Made by a program: the position numbers and the translations under genes
Assembly: GCA_015488785.1 (NCBI GenBank)
Contig: WFNC01000458.1
Span: forward strand, 1-18,686
Reading direction: 5' to 3'
Length of the DNA stretch: 18,686 nt
Origin: Flavobacteriales bacterium
Lineage (GTDB): Bacteria > Bacteroidota > Bacteroidia > Flavobacteriales_D > Parvicellaceae
The notes under the pieces: model-generated
What the model was told of the DNA's origin: nothing
Databases searched by the model: none
Seen by the model: only the letters and a program-made list of their open reading frames with translations
Shown: positions 6,370 through 14,139 of the stretch, one piece after another
How the letters are laid out: the number at the start of each line of letters is the position of its first letter
Position numbering within the stretch: the stretch's first letter is position 1

Positions 6370-6440
6370 GACAATCTATTTTTCTCCTAAAATGACATTT
6401 ATCAGTTATTTTATTTCTGTACGGTGTTTTATTGATTTTT

Positions 6441-7316
6441 TTACAAAGCTTTTACTGTGTATCCTTTTGCTCTTAGCAATTCGATGACTCCTTTTTGTTG
6501 TGGTAAATGAGCTGCTCCAACCGCCATAAATACACTTCCTTTCTTTAAGTATTCCTCTACTCTAGCTGCCATGTGTTTGTTTCTAGAATAAAGAAAAGCT
6601 TCGTTAAATATCTTTTGATTTCCGGGAGTATCGCCACTAAACTCATCCATAACTTCCATAAGACGATCTAAATCGCCTTGGGTGTATATTTCTAATAATT
6701 CTTCTATGCTTATTTCCTCTTCTTTTCCAAAATCGATTACTGCTTTTACTAAATCCTTGGCTTGTTGTTCTACCGAAATAGATTTTATTGCTGTGATTTG
6801 TTCTTCCATAGTTTCTAATCCAACGAGTTGCTTGCCTTGCTTTTTTGCTTCTTTAAACCAATGCATATCTAATGCGTTTTCTTGCTCCGCTTTTAAATCT
6901 TTTGTCGCTACCATTTGAGCGGTAATAAGCGGTTGCATTTTATTGAACATAAACAAAGACATTCCGATAGAATCTATAAAAAATTGATTGACGAATGCGT
7001 AATCTTCTTTAGTTAATAATGTTTTCAAGGTTTTGTTCGAGTCCATTATCATTGCAGCCATCATCCCTACTCTGTCGATACTATCTAAATTTAATTCCAT
7101 GGCGTAAATATCTGCTTTATCAAAAGCTTTTTTTACTCCTTTTTTGAAATTAAAAACCCGCTGATCTTTTGAGTGAAAAGTTCCATATAAATAAGATGTT
7201 TTTTCTAATCCATTTCCCGAAATACTCCAGAACAAACTTTTGTATTCTTCTTGAGAAAAGGCTGTAATTGTTATTAGTGTTGAGAATACTAATAATAGTT
7301 GTTTTATGTTTTTCAT
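6441..7316 (-). CDS. TraB/GumN-family exported protein
   Basis: A 291-residue protein with a signal peptide (1-21, ending AFSQ) and the full TraB/GumN (TIKI-like) domain. The N-terminal SYLYGTFHSKD motif gives a GxxH at 45-48, the conserved acidic strand YAMELN has E74, and the C-terminal VGAAHLPQQKG gives a second GxxH at 267-270. In this superfamily the two GxxH motifs and the Glu are proposed to form a metal-dependent protease or hydrolase site; most bacterial members have no known substrate. The protein should act in the periplasm. It starts 9 bp after the DUF4276 gene stop and no clear promoter precedes it, so it may be read from the ATPase/DUF4276 promoter. Its periplasmic location makes a direct role in that module unlikely. 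Confidence 0.88.
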   Translation of the reverse strand: MKNIKQLLLVFSTLITITAFSQEEYKSLFWSISGNGLEKTSYLYGTFHSKDQRVFNFKKGVKKAFDKADIYAMELNLDSIDRVGMMAAMIMDSNKTLKTLLTKEDYAFVNQFFIDSIGMSLFMFNKMQPLITAQMVATKDLKAEQENALDMHWFKEAKKQGKQLVGLETMEEQITAIKSISVEQQAKDLVKAVIDFGKEEEISIEELLEIYTQGDLDRLMEVMDEFSGDTPGNQKIFNEAFLYSRNKHMAARVEEYLKKGSVFMAVGAAHLPQQKGVIELLRAKGYTVKAL

Positions 7317-7325
7317 TATCCTAAA

Positions 7326-7973
7326 TTAATCCTCTTGTAGTTTGTTTTCTATAGCAGTAATCCAATTGTTAAACCTTGGATTTTTAGATTTTATTCTTTC
7401 AATAGTCAGCATCTCAAATATCATCTCACTATCAAGAACTTTATCATAATCATATATTCTCTCCAATCTTTTTGACGGAGCTCCTTCTGAACTCCCATTG
7501 ATGTCTTCTGGATTTTTATATACCTTTAAGATTTCTCTTATATCCTGCATTTGATTTTCTTCGTCAATTACAATATCAAATCCTTCTATACCTGAAAACA
7601 TTAGAGATTCCAATTCATACTTTTGAATATAGGGTAAGAAATTACTCCCTTGCCCTATTTCTTCAAAAATTCCCTCTTCAATTTTATCTATCAAACTAGA
7701 GTCTGTAGTATATTTCGGGAAATTTGTAGGCAATCTAAAAAAATCTATTAGGGTCGTTACAATCACATTTTCTTGAGCAAAAACCCTAAGGATATCATTC
7801 TTTAACAGTTTATAATTAATTACCCCTCCTTTTTTATTTAATTTCCTATTTGTGATAATTGTTTGAGCATTCATTGCATTGGTAAATCCCCGACTGTAGA
7901 GGTATGGTATTATTTTTTTTTCAACAAATGACACTTCTGTTATCCCCTCTACTATAAACACTAATCTCTTCAT
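7326..7973 (-). CDS. DUF4276-family protein, Toprim-like putative effector of an ATPase pair
   Basis: A 215-residue cytoplasmic protein. Residues 4-16 read LVFIVEGITEVSF, with E9 and E13 at the end of the first strand. A TTLIDFFRLPTNFP segment (73-86) includes D77, followed by FLPYIQKYELESLMF (112-126) with E120 and E122. The stretch PEDINGSSEGAPSKRL (155-170) and the closing NPRFNNWI are typical of DUF4276. The Glu and Asp layout suggests a Toprim-type metal site, hence a possible nuclease. It begins 4 bp after the AAA ATPase gene and must be co-transcribed. ATPase plus Toprim-like pairs such as PARIS, and AbiL-type pairs, act in phage defence by abortive infection. That role is inferred here. 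Confidence 0.82.
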   Translation of the reverse strand: MKRLVFIVEGITEVSFVEKKIIPYLYSRGFTNAMNAQTIITNRKLNKKGGVINYKLLKNDILRVFAQENVIVTTLIDFFRLPTNFPKYTTDSSLIDKIEEGIFEEIGQGSNFLPYIQKYELESLMFSGIEGFDIVIDEENQMQDIREILKVYKNPEDINGSSEGAPSKRLERIYDYDKVLDSEMIFEMLTIERIKSKNPRFNNWITAIENKLQED

Positions 7974-7977
7974 CTGT

Positions 7978-9072
7978 TTACGAATTAAAAGGCTGTCCTC
8001 CTATAATATTTTTAAGCCAGATGTCTCCAATACTATATTCTTGTAACCAATTTTCTAAATTTTCTTTGTCCAACCTCTTAAAAACGGTTTCATTGTTTTT
8101 CTTATCAGCAATGATAATATCCTCTGCTTCAAAATTATTAAGAAAAGTAACTGATTGAGTTGATACTATTAATTGAGAATTTAAAGCTGCTTTTCGCATT
8201 AAAGCTGCTAATTTATTAATTGCTATGGGATGTAACCCTAATTCTGGCTCATCTATTATTATCGTTTGAGGAGGCGTTGGTTGCATTAATAAGGTAACCA
8301 AACACATAAATCTTAATGTTCCATCAGATAAATTATAAGCATCAAAATAAGCGTCTGAATACGCAACTTCCTTCCATTTTAATTTTATTATGTCTTCATT
8401 TAATTTTGACGGTTCTAAAATAAATTTATCAAAAAAAGGAGCTATAGATTGTATCGTTTTTTCAATTCTATAAAAATGCTTAGGATGTTTATTTTTTAAA
8501 AAATACAGAAACGAAGCTAAGTTTCCTCCGTCGCTTTTCAATGATTCATTATCATCTATATTACTAACACTTTTTATTGGAGAATTATCTCCCGTATCGT
8601 GAAAATGATAAATTCTAATCGATTTTAACCATTGATTTAAATAATAAGCTTGTCCACTTTTAATTTCTTTAAAACTGGTCTCTCTTACATCTTCTTCATA
8701 AAGTTTTCCACTCCATAACTTCCCTGACTTAAAAGCTGTCATTACCGAATTTAAATACAAAGAATCCTGGGTGTTAGCTAATTTAAGAATAAACCGATTA
8801 TATGAGGAGTCAGACCTTGACGTGCCAAAACCTAAATCGAGTAAAATATCTTGCGTCTGTTTTTTTCCAAAATAAAGAATATTATTAGACCCTCCCTTTC
8901 TTATAACATAGCTCGCTAATTTCTGCTCATAAATCGACTTAATAAAAGAAAAAACAGAAATAAAATTACTTTTACCGACCCCATTCCCTCCTATAATAAT
9001 ATTAATAGAATTTAAAGATATTTTCTGATCCTTTATAGATTTATATCCTTTAATATGAATCCTCTTTATCAT
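7978..9072 (-). CDS. AAA (ABC/OLD-like) ATPase of a putative defence pair
   Basis: A 364-residue ATPase started at the ATG at 9072. The in-frame TTG at 9093 lies inside the -7 promoter box and can be excluded. Numbering from that ATG, an N-terminal strand (IKRIHIKGYKSI) leads to Walker A GGNGVGKS (28-35). A long insertion with helical and beta stretches (40-240) follows. The ABC-type signature LSDGTLRF is at 248-255, Walker B TIIIDEPELGLHP at 270-282 (D274, E275), and STQS at 304-307 replaces the usual switch His. This is the AAA_21-type ATPase found alone or with nuclease partners in OLD-, AbiL- and PARIS-like systems. It is 4 bp upstream of the DUF4276 gene. It probably senses a phage or DNA signal and controls the partner (inference). 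Confidence 0.88.
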   Translation of the reverse strand: MIKRIHIKGYKSIKDQKISLNSINIIIGGNGVGKSNFISVFSFIKSIYEQKLASYVIRKGGSNNILYFGKKQTQDILLDLGFGTSRSDSSYNRFILKLANTQDSLYLNSVMTAFKSGKLWSGKLYEEDVRETSFKEIKSGQAYYLNQWLKSIRIYHFHDTGDNSPIKSVSNIDDNESLKSDGGNLASFLYFLKNKHPKHFYRIEKTIQSIAPFFDKFILEPSKLNEDIIKLKWKEVAYSDAYFDAYNLSDGTLRFMCLVTLLMQPTPPQTIIIDEPELGLHPIAINKLAALMRKAALNSQLIVSTQSVTFLNNFEAEDIIIADKKNNETVFKRLDKENLENWLQEYSIGDIWLKNIIGGQPFNS

Positions 9073-9090
9073 AAAAAAATAGTTAAGTAA

Positions 9091-9122
9091 CAAATATACT
9101 TATATTATCAAGTATATTCAAA
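9091..9122 (-). promoter_or_regulatory. promoter of the ATPase/DUF4276 pair
   Basis: On the minus strand TTTG (9122-9119) is followed after 20 bp by TATATTTG (9098-9091), a full match to the Bacteroidota -33/-7 consensus. The start of transcription would be near 9084-9087, leaving a leader of about 12-15 nt before the ATG at 9072. It lies in the 64-bp gap after the preceding gene, so the pair has its own promoter. Confidence 0.8.
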
Positions 9123-9136
9123 TAAAAAACACAAGT

Positions 9137-9424
9137 CTATTTAACCTCCTTCAACTCATCTTCCTTTTGAATAAAGTAAGTATAAAACCACATTAAAGTA
9201 AACGAAGGAATAAAATCTGTAAAAGGCATAGCTTCTTCAATGAATCCTCCAATTGTTCCAAACATAACTCCTTTTTTTCCTTTATACATCAAGTACATTG
9301 CTAAAGCTGAAATGGGAGCCCACACAAAATCAATGGCTTCAAATACGGCAGGAAAAACATAAGACAAAAGCCCTATTCCATCAAATATAATTCCTAGTAT
9401 TAATAATATTATTTTCTTGTTCAT
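9137..9424 (-). CDS. small conserved hypothetical membrane protein
   Basis: A 95-residue protein with hydrophobic segments at about 5-26 and 31-47 and an amphipathic stretch at 53-87 ending in a short charged tail (QKEDELKEVK). The pattern FDGIGLLSYVFP..DFVWAPISA..MYKG, then EEAMPFTDFIPSFTLMWFYTYFI, recurs in small flavobacterial membrane proteins of unknown function. The gene begins 56 bp after the metalloprotease stop and could be the second gene of that transcript. No signal peptide cleavage site or catalytic motif is seen. Confidence 0.75.
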   Translation of the reverse strand: MNKKIILLILGIIFDGIGLLSYVFPAVFEAIDFVWAPISALAMYLMYKGKKGVMFGTIGGFIEEAMPFTDFIPSFTLMWFYTYFIQKEDELKEVK

Positions 9425-9480
9425 TTTTTTGTTTTTAATAATTCAACTAAAATAAGTCAAACATTGTTCCAAAATTTATC

Positions 9481-11571
9481 TTACCAAATCTTAGCTATTT
9501 TACCAATTGGCTGACGCATAGAATCTCCTTCCTTAATATCAAATGCTTCGAAGAACTCAGGCATATTACTTAACGTTCCATTTACTCTATTTTTCCCTGG
9601 TGAATGAGGATCTGTTGTTACTCTAGTAATCAATGCATTGTCTCTTATATTGTTTTTCCAAACTTGGGCAAATGCTATAAAGAAACGTTGTTCTGGCGTA
9701 TATCCATTAATCAATTCTTGCTCTTTATTTTCTAATGTTTTCTCAAAAGCATGATAAGCGATTGTTAATCCTCCAAAATCAGCAATATTTTCTCCTAACG
9801 TCAATTCTCCGTTCACAAAAACACCTTCTAATACTTCGTAAGAATTGTATTGGTCAATTAGCTTTTGTGTTTTCTCTCCAAATTGTTTTGTATCATTTTC
9901 TGTCCACCAATTGTTCATCATTCCTTTGGCATCATATTTTGCTCCCATGTCATCAAATCCATGTGTAAACTCGTGCCCGATTACAGCTCCCATTCTTGCA
10001 TAATTTACAGCATCTTCATAATTTTCGCTAAAGAAAGGCTTTTGCATAATTCCTGCAGGAAAAACAATCTCGTTTAACAATGGGTTGTAATAAGCATTCA
10101 CAATATGCGGAACCATTCCCCATTCTTTTTTGTTCACTTCTTTGTGTAATTTACTCATGTTTTCTGCAATGTCAAATCGCTTCGAATTGATTACATTTTG
10201 GTAATAACTGTCTCTATTAATTGTTAAAGAAGAGTAATCTTTCCACTCATCAGGAAAACCTAATTTACGAGCAAAAGAACCTAATTTTTCTTTCGCTTTC
10301 ACTTTTGTTTCGGCACTCATCCAATCCAAATTTTCGATTCTCCCTTCAAAAACAAGCGTAATGTTTTCGACCATTTCATTTATCTTTACCTTAGCCGATT
10401 CGCTAAAATTATCTTCTACAAATGCCTCTCCCAAAGCCTCTCCTATTGCCGAATTTGTAACAGCTGCAATTCCTTGTTTCCACATTGGTTTTTGAATTTT
10501 AGTTCCCCTCATAATTGTACTATAAAAATGAAAACTATTTTGAGCCAATTCGGTGGTCAAAGAATTAGAAGCCGAGTTAATCAATTTCCATTTCAAATAC
10601 GTTTTCAAATCCTCAATCGATTCTTCTGCCAACAACTTATCCAAAGCAACAATAAACCTCGGTTGTCCCAAAATAATGGTATCGACTTTGGTTGCTCCAC
10701 GTTCCGACAAATACAAATCCCAATGTAGGTTTGGATAAGAAGCATTAAACAACCCCGAAGCAGTTTTATTATAATTCGCTATTGGATCTCTTAATTCTAC
10801 AGGACCTTTACTCGCCTCTGCCAATTTTGACTCTATATAATAAGGAATTAAATCTGCTGGTTTTTTCGTTTCGCTGGGAATTTCCAAAACAGAAAATTGA
10901 TTCGATATATATTCTTGATACCCCGCTCTAACTTTTACAGAACGTTCATCTTCATTAAAATAATAATCCCTATTTGGTAATCCCAAACCTCCTTGATGAA
11001 CGTGAATTCTATACTTCGAGTTTCTTTGAGCATCTTGCGAAACATAAGTACCAAAAAATGCAGAAACTCCTATATCGTGTAGGTGAGCGACTTCCTTTAT
11101 CAACTCTTCTAAATTACTAATTTTATCGATATGAGCCAATTCAGGTTTCAAAGCCTCAATTCCTTGTTCGTTTCGTTTTACCGTATCCATAAAAGACGAA
11201 TAATAATCTCCTATCAATTGATTCGCAGAACCATTTTCGGCATCTGACTCAGCGGCTTTTTCAAGTATTTGGTGCAAAATATTGTTATTCTTATTTGCCA
11301 ACACATTAAAACTACTCCACTTGCTTTCTTCGGCTGGTATAGGATTATTTGCCAACCATTCTCCACAAGCAAACTGATAAAAATCGTCTTTAGGCTTCGT
11401 TGATTTGTCTAAATATTCAAACTCTAACGAAACGACAGAATCTTTGGTTTTCACAACCTCCTTAACCGCTTCTTTATCAACCGCTACATCCTCCGTTTTA
11501 CTTGTTGGAACTTTCGTTTCGCACGAAAATAAAGTTAAACTGACTAAAGAGGTGTAAAATAATAATTTCAT
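9481..11571 (-). CDS. M13-family zinc metallopeptidase lipoprotein (neprilysin/PepO-like)
   Basis: A 696-residue zinc endopeptidase of family M13, which cleaves peptides outside the cytoplasm. Residues 1-16 are a lipoprotein signal with C17 in the lipobox (LTLFSC), followed by a Lys/Glu/Val-rich linker to about 50. The N-terminal M13 domain begins with KPKDDFYQFACGEWL (59-73). The catalytic domain holds NAYYNP (492-497), the zinc motif HEFTH (533-537), the third ligand and partner in GENIADFGG (E594, D598), and DPHSPGKNRVNG (654-665). The end KIW matches the short C-terminal Trp of the family, and the length is usual, so the gene looks intact. It is divergent from the gene at 11972 and has a consensus promoter about 140 bp upstream, with a terminator-like hairpin between. 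Confidence 0.95.
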   Translation of the reverse strand: MKLLFYTSLVSLTLFSCETKVPTSKTEDVAVDKEAVKEVVKTKDSVVSLEFEYLDKSTKPKDDFYQFACGEWLANNPIPAEESKWSSFNVLANKNNNILHQILEKAAESDAENGSANQLIGDYYSSFMDTVKRNEQGIEALKPELAHIDKISNLEELIKEVAHLHDIGVSAFFGTYVSQDAQRNSKYRIHVHQGGLGLPNRDYYFNEDERSVKVRAGYQEYISNQFSVLEIPSETKKPADLIPYYIESKLAEASKGPVELRDPIANYNKTASGLFNASYPNLHWDLYLSERGATKVDTIILGQPRFIVALDKLLAEESIEDLKTYLKWKLINSASNSLTTELAQNSFHFYSTIMRGTKIQKPMWKQGIAAVTNSAIGEALGEAFVEDNFSESAKVKINEMVENITLVFEGRIENLDWMSAETKVKAKEKLGSFARKLGFPDEWKDYSSLTINRDSYYQNVINSKRFDIAENMSKLHKEVNKKEWGMVPHIVNAYYNPLLNEIVFPAGIMQKPFFSENYEDAVNYARMGAVIGHEFTHGFDDMGAKYDAKGMMNNWWTENDTKQFGEKTQKLIDQYNSYEVLEGVFVNGELTLGENIADFGGLTIAYHAFEKTLENKEQELINGYTPEQRFFIAFAQVWKNNIRDNALITRVTTDPHSPGKNRVNGTLSNMPEFFEAFDIKEGDSMRQPIGKIAKIW

Positions 11572-11679
11572 AATTCAAATTTGTTAGTACTCAATATAAT
11601 AAAAGCTTAATTTTTTTCTAGGGCGTTTTAACAGGCTATCCACTCTAGTTTGTATTTTTAAAAACAAGTTTAACTAAGC

Positions 11680-11708
11680 AAAAAAGGAGCTCATAAAATC
11701 GCTCTTTT
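11680..11708 (-). terminator. terminator-like hairpin in the metalloprotease leader
   Basis: On the minus strand AAAAGAGC (11708-11701) pairs with GCTC plus TTTT across a 10-nt loop with one bulged C, ending in six Ts. It starts about where transcription from the promoter at 11712-11741 should begin. It is therefore either an early attenuator in the metalloprotease leader or the terminator of a very short RNA. Confidence 0.5.
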
Positions 11709-11711
11709 CTG

Positions 11712-11741
11712 CAAAGTTAACCTAAATTTTAAAAACACAAA
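11712..11741 (-). promoter_or_regulatory. promoter upstream of the M13 metalloprotease
   Basis: On the minus strand TTTG (11741-11738), an 18-bp spacer and TAACTTTG (11719-11712) match the Flavobacterium consensus TTG-N17-23-TAnnTTTG. The expected start is near 11706, giving a leader of about 135 nt before the ATG at 11571. Confidence 0.7.
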
Positions 11742-11879
11742 GCTAATGCTCCTATCCCTAACGCAAAATACTTTGGATTAACATCGAATAAAAAAGGAAT
11801 AATCATAAATCGTACTCGAAACAAAAAGAGATAAAGACTTTAATTTATCCAATTTAAATGACATTTAACGTTAAAAAAC

Positions 11880-11909
11880 TTGATAGTAATAATTATTTTA
11901 ATATCTTTA
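11880..11909 (+). promoter_or_regulatory. probable promoter of the T9SS-secreted protein gene
   Basis: TTG (11880-11882), a 19-bp spacer and TATCTTTA (11902-11909) match the Bacteroidota promoter except for the last base of the -7 box. The start would be near 11915, so the RNA would run into the hairpin at 11926-11956 within about a dozen bases. Confidence 0.5.
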
Positions 11910-11925
11910 AGTAATCTTATTTTAT

Positions 11926-11960
11926 AAGTCTTGCAAATTTTCTATTTGCAAGACTTTTTT
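11926..11960 (+). terminator. perfect 13-bp hairpin plus T tract in the 5' leader of the 11972 gene
   Basis: AAGTCTTGCAAAT (11926-11938) and ATTTGCAAGACTT (11944-11956) are exact reverse complements around a 5-nt loop (TTTCT), and the right arm runs into six Ts (11955-11960). The structure ends 11 nt before the ATG at 11972. It has the form of an intrinsic terminator, but no + strand gene lies upstream for it to terminate. It is better read as a leader attenuator or a 5' stabilising hairpin. Confidence 0.75.
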
Positions 11961-11971
11961 ACTCCTATTTT

Positions 11972-14035
11972 ATGAAAGTTTTTACCTTTATTATTACACT
12001 CTCTCTTTGTGTTACAACTATGTTGTCTCAACAAAATACTTTTTATAGTTTTATACCAGGTGTAAATGCCATAGACAATGGTTATGGAATTTTAGAAAAA
12101 AATGGAATAATTTGCGTTATTAACATAAATAAAGAAGTTATTAATGACACCTCAATATTATCTCCTAAAATTAACAAAATTGACAATTTAGGTAATTTAA
12201 TATTTCAAAAAGTCATTAAGATAGACACGGCATTAACTGACCTTTTCGGAGGTTATAACGTTACCGATTTTCGAAATGATAATAATTGGTTTATTACAGG
12301 ACACACCACTAAACATTCAACTGCTAATTATATTAGTATTCAACGTTTAAATTCAACATTAGATTCAGTAACACGAATTTTAGCACCACTTAAAGGAAGT
12401 GCTACAAACGTAATAGGGAAACATGTAAAATATATAAATGACACTTCAATTATTGTTGTAGGAGTAGTTAATTTTTCATACACTAGATATATAAGAGTCA
12501 TGTCTATAGATACTGCTGCTAATTTAAATTGGACACTCGACATAGGCTCTGCATCTTCTAACGCAAACAATAATGTATCTTCCATGTCTATCGATTTAGC
12601 AGAAGATGGTGGGTATTTCATCAGTTTTATGGACAACCCTTATCAAGATTTGGGGCACTCTAATATGTATTTAAATAAATATTATACACTTGCTAAAGTT
12701 AGCAAAAATGGATTATTAGAATGGAAAAAAATAATCAGAAATAGTAACAATCGTAATTCAATCCCCGGAAGCGTTATAAAAAAAGACACCAATAGCTATT
12801 TAATCACTTGGGTAGAAACTTCATATACGGTGCATTCCAACACAACAATAGGGACTAAAGGTTTAGACAGTGTTGCCTTATGGGTAGGGGAAATAGATTT
12901 ACAAGGAGAATTCAAATGGCAAAAGTCGCTTCACAAAGTCGCTTCTAATTGCGACACACTGCCCTCGATAACTCATAATCCTTATTCTATAACTGCTACT
13001 AGAGATGGAAACTACCTCATCTCTGCAAGTTTTAGATATTATTTATATCCCGGAAATTTAATAAAAATAAGACCCAATGGAGACGTTATATGGAACCGAA
13101 AAATTGAAATATTAAAGGATCAAAATACAGATGCTCAAACTCAAAGTACTCAACTCCTTTCGATAAAAGAAAGTTTAGACGGTGGAATATTGGGGGTAGG
13201 TAGTTTTTATAGTTCCCCTAGCACACTATACCCTAGCGGAATAACAACATCCATACTCTTGAAACTAGACGAACAAGGCTGTTTGGAACCAGGCTGTCAT
13301 TTGGAAGGTTGTACCGACCAAGAGGCAATTAATTACAACCCCGAAGCGGTGTACGACTGTGGTTGTCAATACGACCCTTGCCCTGGAGGAAATAGCTTAA
13401 ACATAATGGCAAGACACTACTTTGCAATAGGCTATTTGGATTATGAACTCTATCCAGCATCAAATCCCTCAAATATTTTGATAGAACACAAAGGAACTTC
13501 CCCCGATAGTTATGCCGAAATGTATCTCTATCACTTAAATCAATCTACTTGTATAGAAGACAATTGCGACAAAGATTACCTTTTGCATATACATTATAGA
13601 TACAAACACAACAACCCCAATTATATAGCTCCCTATACTTCTACCGACCTTTCAAGCCCTAACTATAAAGCTTATTTTCAGGTAAGAATTAACGACAGCC
13701 TGTTTTTAGACCTAGGTAATCAACTACACGCCGAAATTGATACTGTTATTACAATTAACTTTTGCAAACCAGATACAACAACTTACTTTGCAGACTTTAC
13801 AATTTTCCCAAACCCTACAACAGGCAATATAACAGTTGCATTACCAAAAACACAAACATTTGAAAAACAACTATCACTAAATATAGTGGATATGACAGGT
13901 CGCTTAGTCAAAACAAGAACATTAATCAATACAAACACACCAATTTCTTTAACAGACTTAGCAACTGGACTATATTCTGTAGCTATTTTTAGAGACGGCG
14001 AATTGCTTTATCATCAAAAGTTGGTTATCTCTTGA
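11972..14035 (+). CDS. large secreted protein with T9SS type A sorting domain
   Basis: A 687-residue secreted protein. Residues 1-19 are a signal peptide (MKVFTFIITLSLCVTTMLSQ, cleaved near LSQ). Residues 20-430 contain repeated beta segments of the form (S/N)xxG.xxWxK.., then a turn, then GGYxIS or SYLIT, suggesting a beta-propeller-like fold. A GCTDQEAINYNPEA..CGC module begins at residue 446, the same kind seen at the N-termini of the two redox lipoproteins. A second beta region with paired cysteines follows (about 470-600). Residues 605-687 are a type A T9SS sorting domain: FTIFPNPTTGNITV, NIVDMTGRLVK, and LATGLYSV near the end. It should cross the outer membrane by T9SS and be surface-attached or released. 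No enzymatic motif is seen; a role in adhesion or binding is possible but unproven. Confidence 0.85.
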   Translation: MKVFTFIITLSLCVTTMLSQQNTFYSFIPGVNAIDNGYGILEKNGIICVININKEVINDTSILSPKINKIDNLGNLIFQKVIKIDTALTDLFGGYNVTDFRNDNNWFITGHTTKHSTANYISIQRLNSTLDSVTRILAPLKGSATNVIGKHVKYINDTSIIVVGVVNFSYTRYIRVMSIDTAANLNWTLDIGSASSNANNNVSSMSIDLAEDGGYFISFMDNPYQDLGHSNMYLNKYYTLAKVSKNGLLEWKKIIRNSNNRNSIPGSVIKKDTNSYLITWVETSYTVHSNTTIGTKGLDSVALWVGEIDLQGEFKWQKSLHKVASNCDTLPSITHNPYSITATRDGNYLISASFRYYLYPGNLIKIRPNGDVIWNRKIEILKDQNTDAQTQSTQLLSIKESLDGGILGVGSFYSSPSTLYPSGITTSILLKLDEQGCLEPGCHLEGCTDQEAINYNPEAVYDCGCQYDPCPGGNSLNIMARHYFAIGYLDYELYPASNPSNILIEHKGTSPDSYAEMYLYHLNQSTCIEDNCDKDYLLHIHYRYKHNNPNYIAPYTSTDLSSPNYKAYFQVRINDSLFLDLGNQLHAEIDTVITINFCKPDTTTYFADFTIFPNPTTGNITVALPKTQTFEKQLSLNIVDMTGRLVKTRTLINTNTPISLTDLATGLYSVAIFRDGELLYHQKLVIS

Positions 14036-14060
14036 TAATTAAAATTTATTTTCAAATACA

Positions 14061-14094
14061 AAAAAAAGGAGCACTAATAAAAGTACTCCTTTCA
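14061..14094 (-). terminator. distal intrinsic terminator of the HmuY-like operon
   Basis: An 11-bp stem (AAAGGAGTACT with AGTGCTCCTTT on the minus strand) ends in about eight Ts. The single mispair on the + strand (C opposite A) becomes a G-U wobble in minus-strand RNA, and the longer T run is also on the minus strand. It is therefore assigned to the minus-strand gene at 14140, though it may also stop + strand readthrough. Confidence 0.75.
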
Positions 14095-14106
14095 ACCAAA
14101 AAAATT

Positions 14107-14134
14107 AAAAAATATGCACCTCTATAAAGTGCAT
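14107..14134 (-). terminator. proximal terminator hairpin of the T9SS HmuY-like gene
   Basis: On the minus strand ATGCAC (14134-14129) pairs with GTGCAT (14119-14114) over a 9-nt loop, followed by ATTTTTT and further Ts. It begins 6 nt after the stop codon at 14140. It forms a tandem pair with the hairpin at 14061-14094. Confidence 0.6.
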
Positions 14135-14139
14135 TCCTT

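Larger units (their letters stand above)
11572..11971. other. 400-bp divergent intergenic region with two promoters and two leader hairpins
   Basis: The region separates the minus-strand metalloprotease from the plus-strand T9SS-secreted protein. It contains a minus-strand promoter (11712-11741) followed by a hairpin (11680-11708), and a plus-strand promoter (11880-11909) followed by a perfect hairpin (11926-11956). No gene is seen in between. Confidence 0.6.

Noticed and set aside
9073..9093. Upstream TTG start for the AAA ATPase
   Set aside because: The TTG is part of the TATATTTG -7 box and would not be transcribed; the ATG at 9072 begins the conserved N-terminal strand.
9735..10738. Several + strand open frames of 60-85 codons
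   Set aside because: All are antisense shadows of the intact M13 metalloprotease frame, which carries HEFTH and GENIADFGG on the minus strand.
12340..12636. 98-codon minus-strand open frame
   Set aside because: Antisense to the T9SS-secreted protein, with no independent motif or promoter.
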